From: Methylobacterium oxalidis
GTDB lineage: Bacteria; Pseudomonadota; Alphaproteobacteria; Rhizobiales; Beijerinckiaceae
Reading direction: 5' to 3'
Assembly: GCF_007992195.1 (NCBI RefSeq)
Contig: NZ_BJZU01000063.1
Location: 19,613 to 83,612, forward strand
DNA length: 64,000 nt
The translations under genes were made by a program, and so were the position numbers. Under the pieces are notes generated by a model. The model searched no databases, had not been told where the DNA came from, and saw only the letters and a list, made by a program, of their open reading frames with translations. Below are positions 48,399-60,811 of the stretch, piece by piece. The number at the start of each line of letters is the position of its first letter. The first letter of the stretch is position 1.

Positions 48399-48776
48399 AT
48401 GAACACCAGCACCCGGATCACCACGGCGCTCGCCCTCGCACTCGGTCTCGCCGCCTCGCCGAGCCTCGCCCAGACCTTCGATTCCGACAGCGCGACCTAC
48501 AACCGCGACGGCACGCTGAACGTCTGGGGCGCCCATATCGACCCGGTCGGCCCGCGTGGCGGCCTGATCGGCGGCGTTGGCGGCGTCGTCGGGGGTGTGA
48601 CCGGAGCCGTGGGTGGCGTGGTCGGCGGCACCGTGGGCGCCGCGGGCGACATCGTGACGGGCACGCTCGCTCCGCGCCGGCTCGATGCGCCCGCCCGCTA
48701 CGGAAGCGCCGACCGTCTCGACCGCCCGGTGTCGGATTACGGCCGCGGCGCCGGCCCGGCCTACACGGCTTACTGA
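48399..48776 (+). CDS. Exported glycine-zipper protein
   Basis: A 125-residue protein with signal peptide (ALALALGLAASPSLAQ), a short polar part (YNRDGTLNVWGAHIDP), and a long glycine-zipper run GGLIGGVGGVVGGV and beyond at about 53-88. A Tyr/Arg/Asp-rich tail ends the protein. ATG 48399 has AGAGGA upstream; a TTG at 48393 is less likely. Glycine zippers suggest membrane insertion or self-association. A hairpin with TTT follows. Confidence 0.75.
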   Translation: MNTSTRITTALALALGLAASPSLAQTFDSDSATYNRDGTLNVWGAHIDPVGPRGGLIGGVGGVVGGVTGAVGGVVGGTVGAAGDIVTGTLAPRRLDAPARYGSADRLDRPVSDYGRGAGPAYTAY

Positions 48777-48805
48777 GACCGGAACGCTTCGGTCTGACGG
48801 AAGAG

Positions 48806-48830
48806 CGGCGGGGTGCGAGCCCCGCCGTTT
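48806..48830 (+). terminator. Terminator of the glycine-zipper gene
   Basis: An 8-bp GC stem (CGGCGGGG / CCCCGCCG) with a six-base loop is followed by TTT, 29 bases after the stop. Confidence 0.65.
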
Positions 48831-48881
48831 CCGCGTGCCTCGCAGGCGTCTGCGCCGGGCCTGAGGCCGCCCGGGACGCCT

Positions 48882-49745
48882 CTAGTTCTTGGCCACGCGG
48901 TCGAAGGCCCGAAGGGTCTCGAGGAGCGCCGGCATGTCCCTGAGCGCCACCATGTTGGGACCGTCGGACGGTGCGCGGTCGGGGTCCGGATGGGTCTCGA
49001 TGAACAGCCCCGCCACGCCGACTGCGACCGCGGCGCGGGCGAGGACGGCCACGAATCTCCGCTCTCCGCCCGAGGTCGCGCCCTGCCCGCCCGGCTGCTG
49101 CACCGAGTGGGTCGCGTCGAACACCACCGGCAGGCCGGCCGTGACCTGCGCCATGACGGGCAGGCTGCGCATGTCCGAGACGAGCGTGTTGTAGCCGAAG
49201 GAGGCGCCGCGCTCCGTCACCAGCACGTTGGGATTACCGGCTCCCGTCACCTTGGCGGCGACGTGCGCCATGTCCCAGGGAGCGAGAAATTGCCCCTTCT
49301 TCACGTTGACGACGCGGCCCGTGGCGGCGGCTGCCAGCAGCAGGTCGGTCTGGCGGCACAGGAAGGCCGGGATCTGGAGGACGTCGACAACCTCCGCCGC
49401 GGCGGCGCATTGCGCCGCCTCGTGCACGTCGGTGAGCACGGGCAGCCCGAGCTGCGCCTTGACCTCGGCGAAGATCGGCAGCGCACCGCCGAGGCCGAGG
49501 CCGCGGGCCGAGCCCGCCGAGGTGCGGTTCGCCTTGTCGAACGAGCCCTTGAAGACGAGGCCGATGCCGAGCCGCTCCGTCATCTCCTTGAGCGCGGCGG
49601 CGATCTCGAGCGCGTGGGCGCGTCCCTCGAGCTGGCAGGGGCCGGCGATCAGCGCGAAAGGCCGGTCGTTGGCGAAGACGGCTCCGCCGACGCGCACGGC
49701 GACCGGCGTGGGAGAGGCGGCGGTATCGGGGTTCGGGCTCGACAT
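48882..49745 (-). CDS. kdsA: KDO 8-phosphate synthase
   Basis: A 287-residue aldolase-type enzyme that joins PEP and arabinose 5-phosphate to make KDO 8-phosphate for lipopolysaccharide. It has [43 protein letters not shown] and [15 protein letters not shown]. The Cys in AGPC is the ligand of the metal-dependent class II enzymes, rather than the Asn of the E. coli type. The ATG at 49745 is preferred; 11 bp separate it from the upstream gene. Confidence 0.96.
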   Translation of the reverse strand: MSSPNPDTAASPTPVAVRVGGAVFANDRPFALIAGPCQLEGRAHALEIAAALKEMTERLGIGLVFKGSFDKANRTSAGSARGLGLGGALPIFAEVKAQLGLPVLTDVHEAAQCAAAAEVVDVLQIPAFLCRQTDLLLAAAATGRVVNVKKGQFLAPWDMAHVAAKVTGAGNPNVLVTERGASFGYNTLVSDMRSLPVMAQVTAGLPVVFDATHSVQQPGGQGATSGGERRFVAVLARAAVAVGVAGLFIETHPDPDRAPSDGPNMVALRDMPALLETLRAFDRVAKN

Positions 49746-49756
49746 GGCGGCAGGAT

Positions 49757-50257
49757 CTAGCCCGCCGACGCGGCGGGCGAAAGGCCGGCCCGGCTGCGCA
49801 GGATCGTGGGCTCCCGCGGGCGCAGGACGCAGACGGTGAGATTGCCAGCGAGCCCGTCCCCGCGCGGCCCCGTCTCGCAGCGCAGGCTCGCCCGCCCGAC
49901 GACTCCCTCCTGCGGGGCGCCCGCGAGCAGCGAATCCTGGTGCAATCGCAGTCCGAGCACCGCCGCATCCGCCCGTGAGGCACCCGCCAGCCCCTCGGCG
50001 GCGAGGCCGATCAGGGCGAAGAATCGGCGGTCCGGCTCTCGCTCGTGCGAGCCGAGGACCACTCGGGCGGGCTTGCGGCAGTCGAGGCTCATCCGGTCGG
50101 CATCGGCTGCGCGGAACACCGCGAGCGAGCCCTGGCGCCCTGCGATCGAGGCGCCGGTGGCGCGGATCATCCGCGCGGCGAGCGTGTCGCAGGCATCGGC
50201 GAGGGCCGGGGCGGCGCAGGCGAGGAGGAGCGGCAGGGCGAGGAGAGGCGCGCGCAT
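49757..50257 (-). CDS. Exported hypothetical protein
   Basis: A 166-residue protein with a signal peptide ([18 protein letters not shown]). The mature part has four Cys (DACDTL, LDCRK, LRCET, VCVLR), probably disulfide bonded, and ends in an Ala/Ser-rich tail. The family is not recognised. It lies 11 bp upstream of kdsA on the same strand and may share its transcript. Confidence 0.75.
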   Translation of the reverse strand: MRAPLLALPLLLACAAPALADACDTLAARMIRATGASIAGRQGSLAVFRAADADRMSLDCRKPARVVLGSHEREPDRRFFALIGLAAEGLAGASRADAAVLGLRLHQDSLLAGAPQEGVVGRASLRCETGPRGDGLAGNLTVCVLRPREPTILRSRAGLSPAASAG

Positions 50258-50319
50258 GCCTCCGGTCTAGCGCATTCTCGCGCAATGCGGACCCAGGCTC
50301 GCGCGCAAGACCGACGCGG

Positions 50320-50850
50320 TCAGCGCGCGGGCGTGATCGTCCCGGTGGTTTCGGTGGCCTCCGGGCCCGAGCAGGCGCGGCGGGCACCCGCCCGCAGCAC
50401 CCGGGGCAGGCGCAGCGGGTGCGCGCCGCTCGCGTCGCTGAGGATGCCCGCCAGCAGATCGGGCGCGAGCGTTCCCTCGAACGAGATCGGCCCGGCTTCC
50501 GTCTCGGCCGTGAACGCGACCGTCCGGGCCGCGTCGTCGACGACGAGCGCCGGCCCTGTGGCCGCCACGGGTCCGGAGCCCTGCCGCCCGACCTCGTAGA
50601 CGAGCCCGTTCCCATTCGGCGAGCGCCGCAGCGTGATGCGGTGGCCGGACAGGTCCCCGCTCGCGGGCAGCGTGCAGAGATCCGCGTAGACATAGGTGCC
50701 CGAGACCCAGCCCGGCTGGGCCTCGGAGCCGGCCGGCAGCAGGCTGCCGAGGAGGCCCGCGAGAAGGCCGGTCGCGGGGCCGAGGGCGTGGATCGGGCTC
50801 GCGGCGCGCATGCGCTCCATCTTTCGGTTCTCGGCGATCGCGCGGCTCAT
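50320..50850 (-). CDS. Exported hypothetical protein
   Basis: A 176-residue protein with an N-terminal hydrophobic segment ([19 protein letters not shown]) and a beta-rich mature domain ([31 protein letters not shown]). Cys residues (DLCTL, RACSG) may pair. No family is recognised. ATG 50850 is used; a start at MERM is equally possible. It lies between the aldo/keto reductase gene and the previous exported protein. Confidence 0.65.
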   Translation of the reverse strand: MSRAIAENRKMERMRAASPIHALGPATGLLAGLLGSLLPAGSEAQPGWVSGTYVYADLCTLPASGDLSGHRITLRRSPNGNGLVYEVGRQGSGPVAATGPALVVDDAARTVAFTAETEAGPISFEGTLAPDLLAGILSDASGAHPLRLPRVLRAGARRACSGPEATETTGTITPAR

Positions 50851-50862
50851 GCAGGAAACGGG

Positions 50863-51786
50863 CTAGGCAGCTCCCGCCTCCCAGGCGGCCCGGCCTTGCT
50901 CGTCGAGGGCCTCGAACTCGGCCTCCGTGAGCGCGAGGAAGGCGCCCGCCATGTTGTCGGCGAGGTGGTCCGGGTCGCCGGTGCCGGGGATCGGCAGCAT
51001 CACCGGGGAGCGCTTCAGGAGCCAGGCCAGCGCCACCGCCCCCTCGCCGGCCCCGTGGCGTCCCGCGATCTCGGCCAGCGCCGATCCCTCGCGGGCCAGC
51101 GCACCGCGGGCGAGGGGTGCCCAGGGGATGAAGCCGATACCCTGTTGCGTGCAGTGGTCGAGCACCGCCTCGCTGGTTCGGTCGACGAGATTGTACTGGT
51201 TCTGCACCGTGGCGACGGGGAAGTACGCCCGGGCCGCCTCGATGTCGTCGATCGAGACCTCGCTGAGGCCCACATGGCGGATCAGCCCTTCGTCCCGCAT
51301 CCGGGCGATCGCCTCGAACTGCACCTCGCGCGGGCAATCCGGGCCGATCCGGTGCAACTGCCAGAGGTCGATGCGCTCGAGCCCGAGCCGGCGCAGGCTC
51401 ATCAGCACGCACTGGCGCAGGTAGTCCGGGTTGCCGACCGGGCGCCAGATGTCGGGTCCGTGCCGGGTGAGGCCGCCCTTCGTCGCGACGACGAGGCCCG
51501 GATAGGGATGAAGCACGGCGCGGATCAGAGCCTCGCTGACGAAGGGTCCGTAGCTGTCGGCGGTGTCGATCAGATTGATGCCGAGCTCCGGCACCCGCGC
51601 CAGCGTCGCCTCGGCGGCCCGCCGGGAGGGGGGCTCGCCCCAGATGCCGGAGCCGGTGATGCGCATGGCACCGAAGCCCAGGCGATTGACGGTGAGGTCC
51701 CCGCCGATGGCGAAGGTGCCGGAGGGGTTCCTTTCGGACGGGTTCTTCGGTGAGGAATTCTGGCCGGTCGAGGTCTCGCTGGGCAT
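50863..51786 (-). CDS. Aldo/keto reductase
   Basis: A 307-residue NADPH-dependent oxidoreductase with a TIM barrel. The catalytic set is visible: Asp and Tyr in LIDTADSYG, Lys in VATKGGLTR, His in [10 protein letters not shown]; the cofactor motif is [15 protein letters not shown]. It resembles the general AKR family (YajO/Tas-like). The substrate is unknown. The N-terminal 24 residues are polar and variable. Confidence 0.92.
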   Translation of the reverse strand: MPSETSTGQNSSPKNPSERNPSGTFAIGGDLTVNRLGFGAMRITGSGIWGEPPSRRAAEATLARVPELGINLIDTADSYGPFVSEALIRAVLHPYPGLVVATKGGLTRHGPDIWRPVGNPDYLRQCVLMSLRRLGLERIDLWQLHRIGPDCPREVQFEAIARMRDEGLIRHVGLSEVSIDDIEAARAYFPVATVQNQYNLVDRTSEAVLDHCTQQGIGFIPWAPLARGALAREGSALAEIAGRHGAGEGAVALAWLLKRSPVMLPIPGTGDPDHLADNMAGAFLALTEAEFEALDEQGRAAWEAGAA

Positions 51787-51899
51787 CGGAGTTCCCCTCA
51801 GGGTTTCGGACAGGACGGCATATGGCGCGGCCGGTCCGCGGGTCGAACCCGCACTCCCGCATCGCAGGCCCGCCCTGCGCGCGCACTCATGGCGAAATG

Positions 51900-51932
51900 A
51901 AAAAAGGCGCCGGCCCGCGAGGGGCCGACGCC
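51900..51932 (-). terminator. Rho-independent terminator of the DegP-like gene
   Basis: On the minus strand an 11-bp GC stem with one G-U pair and a five-base loop is followed by six T, 60 bases after the degP-like stop. This is the clearest intrinsic terminator in the window. Confidence 0.85.
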
Positions 51933-51991
51933 AGTCGAAGGAACCGGATGAGGGGGAGCCGGCTCCGAGCCCGATCGAGAGAGCCGGCCGA

Positions 51992-53530
51992 TCAGCCGGC
52001 GTTCTTCGAGAGCGCGACCGCCACGAAGCGGGTGACGCCCTTCTGGTTCTTGATCCGCATCAGCACCGCCTTGCGCCCGCTCGCCTCGGCGGAGCGGATG
52101 CGCTCGGCGACCTCGGAGGGCTTCGAGACGCTCTGGCCGGCGACGTCGAGGATCACGTCGCCCTGCTCGATGCCCTTGGCCGCGGCCGGCCCGTCGGGAT
52201 CGACCTCCATCACCGCGACGCCCTCGTCCGCGAGACCGACATCGGCGGCCGGGGCGAGGCTGAGGCCGAGGCGCGGCTGGCCGTCGGAGGTGTCGCTGCC
52301 GCGGCTCGCCACCTTGCCGTCGTTCGGCAGCGCGCCGAGGGTGATCGTCGCGGTGTCCGACTTGCCGCCGCGCAGGTAGGCGATCTCGACCTTGGCGCCG
52401 GGCTTGAGGCCAGCGATCTTGCGGGACAGCTCCTTGGCGTCGCTGACCGGATTGCCGTTGACCGACTCGATCACGTCGCCGGACTTCAGGCCCGCTTTCG
52501 CGGCGGGCGTGCCGTTCTCGGCATGGTCGACGAGCGCGCCCTTCGGCTTGTCGAGGCCGAGGCCGTCCGCGATGTCCTTGGTCACGGGCTGGACCTGGAC
52601 GCCGAGATAGCCGCGGGCGACCTTGCCGTCGGTGCGCAGCTGCTCGACCACCGCCTGCACGGTCTCGGCGGGGATGGCGAAGGCGAGGCCGACGCTGCCG
52701 CCGGACGGCGAGGCGATCGCCGTGTTCACGCCCACGACCTCGCCGTTGACGTTGAAGGTCGGGCCGCCGGAGTTGCCCTTGTTGATCGGCGCGTCGATCT
52801 GCAGGAAATCGTCGTAGGGGCCGGCGCCGATGTCGCGGCCGCGGGCCGAGACGATGCCGGCCGTCACCGTTCCGCCGAGCCCGAACGGGTTGCCGATCGC
52901 CACCACCCAGTCGCCGACCCGCGGGGCGGCCTTGCCGAACTGCACGTAGGGATAGGTGCCCTCGTCCTTGATCTTCAGGAGCGCGAGGTCGGTCTTCGAA
53001 TCCTTGCCGATCACCTTGGCGTCGAGGGTGCGCCCGTCGTCGAGGGTGACCTGCACGGTCTTGGCGTTGTCGACGACGTGATTGTTCGTCACCACGTAGC
53101 CGTCGCCCGAGATGATGAAGCCCGAGCCGACAGCCCCGCGCTGGCCCTGGCGCTGGGGCATGCCCTGCATGCCGCCGCCCTGGCCGTTCTGGCCGAAGCG
53201 CTTGAAGAACTCGCGCAGCTGCGGCGGCACGTTCTGCAAGCCCCGGCCCTGGCCCGGGCCGTCATCGTCGTCGGAGGAGGCGCTGGCGTCGAGCTTCACC
53301 TTCACCGAGACGACCCCGGGCTTCACCTTGTCGACGATGTTGGCGAAGGAGCCCGGCGGGTGCTCCGGCGCCTCGATCGGTGTCCTGGGCAGGGCCTGGG
53401 CGAAGGCGGGAGTCGCGGGCTGCACGAGGCTCGAACCGACGGCGCCGCCGGCCACCAGGGCCGCGGCCGCGACGGAAGCGAGGGCGCCGCGGCGGATGCG
53501 GCGGGGAGTCGATTGGGGCAGGTCGGTCAT
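51992..53530 (-). CDS. DegP/HtrA-type periplasmic serine protease
   Basis: A 512-residue protease/chaperone of the envelope. A cleavable or anchoring N-terminus (about 15-45) is followed by the trypsin-like domain with His151 (VTNNHVVD), Asp181 (KTDLALL) and Ser254 (GNSGGPTF). Two PDZ domains follow (about 315-400 and 420-505), with the carboxylate loops GYLGVQV and RLGLSLA. A Gly/Gln-rich Q-linker lies at 112-132. It degrades or refolds misfolded periplasmic proteins. The ATG at 53530 is preferred; the frame upstream is non-coding. Confidence 0.94.
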   Translation of the reverse strand: MTDLPQSTPRRIRRGALASVAAAALVAGGAVGSSLVQPATPAFAQALPRTPIEAPEHPPGSFANIVDKVKPGVVSVKVKLDASASSDDDDGPGQGRGLQNVPPQLREFFKRFGQNGQGGGMQGMPQRQGQRGAVGSGFIISGDGYVVTNNHVVDNAKTVQVTLDDGRTLDAKVIGKDSKTDLALLKIKDEGTYPYVQFGKAAPRVGDWVVAIGNPFGLGGTVTAGIVSARGRDIGAGPYDDFLQIDAPINKGNSGGPTFNVNGEVVGVNTAIASPSGGSVGLAFAIPAETVQAVVEQLRTDGKVARGYLGVQVQPVTKDIADGLGLDKPKGALVDHAENGTPAAKAGLKSGDVIESVNGNPVSDAKELSRKIAGLKPGAKVEIAYLRGGKSDTATITLGALPNDGKVASRGSDTSDGQPRLGLSLAPAADVGLADEGVAVMEVDPDGPAAAKGIEQGDVILDVAGQSVSKPSEVAERIRSAEASGRKAVLMRIKNQKGVTRFVAVALSKNAG

Positions 53531-53690
53531 CCGGGTCTCCGATGGACAGGGCGGCGCCGCAGCGTCAGCGGGCGATGATCCTGTCCTACGGGGCGGCGCC
53601 TCACCCATCCGTGGCGGCGGGGTTACGGTTTCGTCAGGTTGGCTGCGAGCCCGCCTGGCGGAGCGTGGCCGCGCGAACCATATCGGCCCT

Positions 53691-53761
53691 GCGGGGACGG
53701 CCCCGCCCGAACGACGCGCGTTGCCGGATCTCCATTCCCGAGCGGTAGGGACGGCCCTGCC
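53691..53761 (+). ncRNA. Guanidine-II riboswitch (mini-ykkC)
   Basis: Two GC-rich hairpins each have the loop ACGG: stem GCGGGG / CCCCGC (53691-53706) and stem GGTAGGG / CCCTGCC with one G-U pair (53744-53761). Two stem-loops with ACGR loops are the definition of the guanidine-II class, which binds two guanidinium ions. The 37-base linker is within the known range. It lies 18 bases before a gdx start codon. A third small hairpin (GACAG / CTGTC, 53765-53779) shows the ribosome-binding site in its loop. Ligand binding would be expected to free the ribosome-binding site and turn expression on. Confidence 0.85.
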
Positions 53762-53779
53762 CATGACAGGGAGACTGTC

Positions 53780-54094
53780 TTGGCCTGGGCTATCCTGTTC
53801 GTTGCCGGCCTGTTCGAGGTGGGCTGGGCGATTGGCCTGAAATACACCGAGGGCTTCACCCGCCTCGGTCCGACCACCCTGACCCTCGCCAGCATGATCG
53901 TCAGCGTGGTGCTGCTCTCGATCGCCCTGAAGACGCTGCCGGTCGGCACCGGCTACGCGGTCTGGACCGGCATCGGCACCATCGGCACGGCGCTCCTCGG
54001 CGTCGCTCTGTTCGGCGAGCCGGCCACCGCCGCCCGCCTCGGCTGCATCGGGCTGATCGTGGCCGGCATCGTCGGCCTCAAGCTCGCCGCCTGA
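53780..54094 (+). CDS. gdx: Guanidinium exporter Gdx (SugE, small multidrug resistance family)
   Basis: A 104-residue four-helix SMR transporter. Starting at the TTG at 53780, the key guanidinium-site residues fall exactly at their canonical numbers: Glu13, Ser42, Tyr59 and Trp62. The length is also canonical. It exports guanidinium in exchange for protons as an antiparallel dimer. AGGGAGA precedes the TTG by six bases; the longer frame upstream overlaps the riboswitch and is non-coding. The riboswitch directly upstream supports guanidine control. It converges on valS. Confidence 0.93.
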   Translation: MAWAILFVAGLFEVGWAIGLKYTEGFTRLGPTTLTLASMIVSVVLLSIALKTLPVGTGYAVWTGIGTIGTALLGVALFGEPATAARLGCIGLIVAGIVGLKLAA

Positions 54095-54106
54095 GCGACG
54101 CGGAGG

Positions 54107-56830
<2,724 letters not shown>

Positions 56831-56936
56831 CGGGGTACGGGCCGGTTTGAGCGGGCAGCGATCGAGCGCCCGCTTTCAACCCGTCGGGACGCCCGCGTCA
56901 ACACGGGCGCGACCGATGACCTCCGCGCCGAGGCCG

Positions 56937-57545
56937 TCAGCGGCCGCGCGACACCCGCTCGATCTCCGCGCGCACGAGACGCTCGACCATCACCGGGAGG
57001 TTGTCGTCGAGCCACGCCTTCAGCATCGGCCGCAGCATGTCCTTGACGATGTCCTCGAGGGTCCGGCTGTTCTGGCTGAGCACCGTGTGGGCCAGCAGGC
57101 TGAACGCCTGGTTCACGTTGGCGCCGGCGGCCGCCGAGATTAGCGGCTCCTGCATGTCGAGGAGGTCGTCGTGGAGGCTCGCCCGCGGCGGCTCGGGCGG
57201 CGCCGCCCGCGGGAGCTCCGGCGCGGCAGCGCGGACCGGCGGAGGCTCCGGCTCGACCTCGATCGCGTCGAAGTCGAGGGGCTCGTCGGCGAAGTCGATC
57301 GGGTCCGGCTCGATCGGCGTGGGCTTCAGAGCCTGCGGCTTTCGCACGGGCTCGGCCACCTCCGCGAGGTCGAGGACGTCGTCGTTCTCAGGCTGCGGGG
57401 CGGACCGGGGCGCCGGCTCGTCCGACGGCTTGACGGCCTGATCGTCCGCGATGATGCGGCGGATGGAGGCGAGAATCTCCTCCATCGAGGGCTCGCCGGC
57501 CTTGTCCAGCGCCTTGTCCTGAGTCTTGGGGCTCGCTGCACTCAT
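56937..57545 (-). CDS. popZ: Polar organizing protein PopZ (DUF2497)
   Basis: A 202-residue protein with the three-part PopZ layout. The N-terminal helix EPSMEEILASIRRIIADD (about 18-35) recruits partners, a Pro/Glu/Asp-rich disordered middle covers about 40-125, and the conserved C-terminal helices (LEDIVKDMLRPMLKAWLDDN, VERLVRAEIERVSRG) drive self-assembly. PopZ anchors the chromosome origin via ParB at the pole. It lies between tolC and valS, as usual. Confidence 0.93.
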   Translation of the reverse strand: MSAASPKTQDKALDKAGEPSMEEILASIRRIIADDQAVKPSDEPAPRSAPQPENDDVLDLAEVAEPVRKPQALKPTPIEPDPIDFADEPLDFDAIEVEPEPPPVRAAAPELPRAAPPEPPRASLHDDLLDMQEPLISAAAGANVNQAFSLLAHTVLSQNSRTLEDIVKDMLRPMLKAWLDDNLPVMVERLVRAEIERVSRGR

Positions 57546-57699
57546 GCGGACGGCGCTCGGGCGGGAGTTGCGTGATTGGGAACGGTGAGAGGCAGTATTT
57601 CACGCTCGTCCGCCGCGGCAAGCGTGTCCGCGACACAGTCCAACGTAAATCCTCGCCAACGTGCATCCTCGCCCGCGCCGATCCTTGCCCGGAGGCGGT

Positions 57700-59091
57700 T
57701 CAGCGGCCGTCGGGCGTACCCACGCCGTACCAGAGATCCTTGACCTGATCGAAGTGGGTCTTGGCGCTGTAGGCGGACACGGGCAGCGAGATGAAGCGCG
57801 CGGTGAGGCGGCCGACCGCCTGGACGACGCCGTAGGAGAAGATCACGCGGTCGCGCTGGGCCAGGATCAGGTTCACGCGGGCGTTGAGCAGTTCCTGCTG
57901 CGCGTTCAGCACGTCGAGGGTGGTGCGCTGGCCGACGCGGGCCTCCTCGCGCACGCCGTTCAGCGCGACCTCGTTGGCCTGGACCTGCGCCTGTGAGGCG
58001 ATGACCCGGGCCTTGGCCGCCTCGAGCTGGCCCCAGGCCGAGACGATGGCGGAGCGGATCTGGTCGCGCACCTGCTCGACCTGGATGCGGGCCTGGCCGA
58101 CCGTCTCCTTGGCTTGGCGGATGGCCGAGTACTCCGCGCCGCCCTGGAAGATCGGGATCGAGACGCGGCCGACGATGGCGGCGGTGACGCCGTTCGAGCC
58201 GGCGAGCTGCTGGTCGTAGCGCTGATTGACCGCGCCCTGCAGGGCGACCTGCGGGTAGAGGATGCCCTCCGCGACCTTGACCTGCGCCTCCGCGAAATCG
58301 ACGGCGTGCATGGCCGACAGGATCTGCGGATGCTCCTTGAGACCGATGTCGATCGCGGTGTTGAGGCTCGCCGGCACGAAGCGGTCGAGGGGACGGCCGG
58401 GCGCGAGCTGGCGCGGCTCGACGCCGATCACCTGCCGGTAGATGCCGATGCTGGCGCGCAGCTGCGCCTCGGCGGCGCTGACGTCCGAGCGGGCGCCCGC
58501 GAGGCGGGCCTCGGCCTGGGCGACGTCGGTGCGGGTGACCTCGCCGACGTTGAAGCGGTCGCGGGTCTGGCGAAGCTGCTCCTCGAGCACCTCGACGTTG
58601 TTGCGCCGCAGCTCAAGGCTCGCGGTGTCGCTGAGCACGTTCATGTACGCCTGAGCGGCGTTGAACAGCGTCGACAGCTCGGTGAAGCGCAGGGTCTCGC
58701 GCTCCTGAAACACCCGCGATTCGGCGCCGCGGGTCCGGTTATCGGTCTGAAAGCCGTTGAAGAGGGTCTGGTTGACGGTGAGGCCGGCGCCGCCGGGCAG
58801 GGTCGTCTGGCGGATCGTGCCGCCGCCGAGCTGGCCTTCGAATCGCGACACGCCAATATCGGCGTCGATGCTGACGGTCGGCCTGTAGCCGGCCTGGGCC
58901 TGGGCGACGTCCTCGTCCCGCACGCGCACGCCGGCGCGGCCGGCGTTGAGCACGGGGTTTCCGCCGTAGGCCCGCGCGAGCGCGCTCTCCAGCGTCTCGG
59001 CTGCGGCCGGGGTCGCGGCCGCAAGGCCTGCCGCGACCGTCAGGCCGGCCAGGCAGAGCGCGGGGCGCGTCGCAGGTTTGCGTTCTCTCAC
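57700..59091 (-). CDS. tolC: TolC family outer-membrane efflux protein
   Basis: A 463-residue outer-membrane channel subunit. A signal peptide (to about AAAE, residue 32) is followed by two tandem repeats with long coiled helices and short beta strands; typical segments are ALARAYGGNPVLNAGRAGVR, NVEVLEEQLRQTRDRF and TLDVLNAQQELLNARVNL. It works with RND/MFP pumps or type I exporters, none of which is adjacent. It lies in the conserved pcm-tolC-popZ-valS order. Confidence 0.95.
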   Translation of the reverse strand: MRERKPATRPALCLAGLTVAAGLAAATPAAAETLESALARAYGGNPVLNAGRAGVRVRDEDVAQAQAGYRPTVSIDADIGVSRFEGQLGGGTIRQTTLPGGAGLTVNQTLFNGFQTDNRTRGAESRVFQERETLRFTELSTLFNAAQAYMNVLSDTASLELRRNNVEVLEEQLRQTRDRFNVGEVTRTDVAQAEARLAGARSDVSAAEAQLRASIGIYRQVIGVEPRQLAPGRPLDRFVPASLNTAIDIGLKEHPQILSAMHAVDFAEAQVKVAEGILYPQVALQGAVNQRYDQQLAGSNGVTAAIVGRVSIPIFQGGAEYSAIRQAKETVGQARIQVEQVRDQIRSAIVSAWGQLEAAKARVIASQAQVQANEVALNGVREEARVGQRTTLDVLNAQQELLNARVNLILAQRDRVIFSYGVVQAVGRLTARFISLPVSAYSAKTHFDQVKDLWYGVGTPDGR

Positions 59092-59519
59092 GTCGGTCAG
59101 CCCTTGCGGTTTCTCGAAAGAACCGGATCTCCGTCCCGTGACGGCCGCCGCGCGGTGTTACGCGCGATCCGGTCAAGTCCGCCCTGATGCAACTTTAGCC
59201 GAGCTTGAGCACCCGGGCCCAGTGGCGAGGCGGCCTCCGCGTCGGAATCGCGGTCAGGTGGCGCATAAAAGCGACACTTGCCCGAGGTGCTGCGGAGCGG
59301 CTGCGATGCTTATCCACGCTTTCCCCCTAGGGCGCGGCGCGGGCGGCGGCGTCCCTCGGACGCGCCGAGGGTCCGGCCACGTACGCAGGCTGGACGGGCG
59401 GGATCAAGGCCCCGCCCTCCGCCAAGATACAACTTTACATGGAGGCGCTGTGCGGGCGCGGAGTCCGTACTGCCGGCCGTCGCGCCCCGTCCGCCTGCGG
59501 GCCGAGGCGCTCTGGGGTG
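59092..59519. other. Intergenic stretch between tolC and pcm
   Basis: No gene is seen in these 428 bp. The tolC promoter (minus) should be here. CAACTTTA occurs twice (near 59190 and 59430), and one near-DnaA-box (TTATCCACG) near 59311 is isolated. No hairpin of note. Confidence 0.45.
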
Positions 59520-60173
59520 TCAGAAGGTGAAGCCGGCCTCGGCGGCGAAGGCGGTGAGGGCCGGCAGCGACGCGTCGAACAGCGGGCGGGAGCCGAAGGC
59601 GTCGCCCGCGCGAACGAACATGGTCGCCTTCGCGGCACGCTCGCGGCCCATCACGCAGGCGAGCCGGCCGCCATCCTTGAGCTGCTCGAGCAGGGCCTGC
59701 GGCCGCACCTCGACGCGGCCGCCGATGAGGATCGCCTCGTAGGGGCCGTGATCGGGCGATCCGGCGGCCAGAGGTCCCTCCACGACCTCGGCCGTGCCCG
59801 CGAGCCGCTCGCGCGCTGCCGCGGCGAGGTCCGGCACCGCCTCCAGCGCCACGACCTGCGCGCCGAGCCGGCTCATCAGGGCGGCGGCGTAGCCGTAGCC
59901 GGTGCCGACGTCGAGGACGCGGGCCCCCGGCCGGATCGCGAGCACTTGGATCATGCGGGCGAGGACCATCGGGGCCGGCAGGAAGCGCGTATCTCCGTCC
60001 GCGCCGCCGAGGCGCAGAGTCTGGTCGATGTAGGCGAAGTCCTCGCGGCCCTGCGGCACGAAGCGCTCGCGCGGCACGGTGTCGAAGGCGTCGAGAACGG
60101 CGATGTCGTTCACATCGAAGGTTCGCAGCTGACAATCGACCATGAGGCGTCGTGCCTGCGCGTAGTCGAGCAT
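59520..60173 (-). CDS. pcm: Protein-L-isoaspartate O-methyltransferase family protein
   Basis: A 217-residue class I methyltransferase of the PCMT family. Motif I is VLDVGTGYGYAAAL (about 91-104); QTLRLGGADGDTRFLPAP resembles the substrate loop of this family. It repairs isoaspartyl damage in proteins, or has a related role in the alphaproteobacterial branch next to tolC. The ATG at 60173 gives the conserved start MLDYAQARRLMVDCQLR. The activity of this divergent branch is less certain than the fold. Confidence 0.88.
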   Translation of the reverse strand: MLDYAQARRLMVDCQLRTFDVNDIAVLDAFDTVPRERFVPQGREDFAYIDQTLRLGGADGDTRFLPAPMVLARMIQVLAIRPGARVLDVGTGYGYAAALMSRLGAQVVALEAVPDLAAAARERLAGTAEVVEGPLAAGSPDHGPYEAILIGGRVEVRPQALLEQLKDGGRLACVMGRERAAKATMFVRAGDAFGSRPLFDASLPALTAFAAEAGFTF

Positions 60174-60355
60174 GGTGGCCGTCTTCCCTCGCTGCGTGCC
60201 CCGGTGCACAGGACCGCCCGTCGTCGCGGGCCGGGTCCGGCGCTCAAGGTGGGCGGCTTTTCAAGGATCGGCCGCGAAAAGGCAAGGTCCGTTGCCCGGC
60301 CTGGGCCCCGCCCGCCCCGTGCGTTCAAGGGACACCGGCGGGGATGGGAAAAAGG

Positions 60356-60429
60356 TGGAGGCCTCGCCCGGAATCGAACCGGGGTGCAAGGATTTGCAGT
60401 CCTCTGCGTAACCACTCCGCCACGAGGCC
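60356..60429 (-). tRNA. tRNA-Cys (anticodon GCA)
   Basis: A full cloverleaf on the minus strand. The acceptor stem is GGCCTCG / CGAGGCC, the anticodon loop CTGCAAA, the T-arm sequence GGTTCGATTCC, the discriminator base U, and CCA is encoded (60358-60356). The length without CCA is 71 nt. Confidence 0.95.
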
Positions 60430-60647
60430 GTCCTGCGCCTCTCCCGCATGCGGGCAGCGCGCCCCGGACCGGGCGCCCGCCCCGGGGAGTGGCGGTGTCT
60501 AGCAGAGGGTCGGTGCGCTGGGCAACGGTGATTCTCGCGCCGGAGCACCGACCACCCCTCCCGACCCTTTTCGTGACGGAATCGTCAAACAACCCGCGCC
60601 GGCACTCTTGCGCCCGCCATCCGGGCTGTGTAGAGACACCGCCGCGA

Positions 60648-60723
60648 TCCCCGATAGCTCAGTTGGTAGAGCAAGCGACTGTTAATCGCTTTGTCGTAGG
60701 TTCGAGTCCTACTCGGGGAGCCA
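60648..60723 (+). tRNA. tRNA-Asn (anticodon GTT)
   Basis: A 76-nt cloverleaf with acceptor stem TCCCCGA / TCGGGGA, anticodon loop CTGTTAA, T-arm GGTTCGAGTCC, discriminator G and encoded CCA. An integrase gene lies just beyond its 3' end, so it is the probable integration site of the element that fills the rest of the window. Confidence 0.97.
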
Positions 60724-60752
60724 AACCTTTTCAGGCACTTAGCGCCCGTTCT

Positions 60753-60767
60753 TCGACTAACAGTCGA
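60753..60767. repeat. Inverted near-copy of the tRNA-Asn anticodon arm
   Basis: CGACTAACAGTCG (60754-60766) is the reverse complement of CGACTGTTAGTCG. It differs at one base from the anticodon arm core CGACTGTTAATCG of tRNA-Asn (60676-60688). It is also a 6-bp stem hairpin. It lies 30 bp after the tRNA, at the junction with the integrase. It may be an integrase-related site, or chance. Confidence 0.45.
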
Positions 60768-60811
60768 GGCGTGTTACCGTGCTTGTTACCGCGGGTGTTC
60801 TGGAGGCGTTT

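Noticed and set aside
59305..59320. DnaA-box-like TTATCCACG, and TTGTCCACA near 28607
   Set aside because: Single isolated sites with no cluster, AT-rich unwinding element or origin genes nearby.
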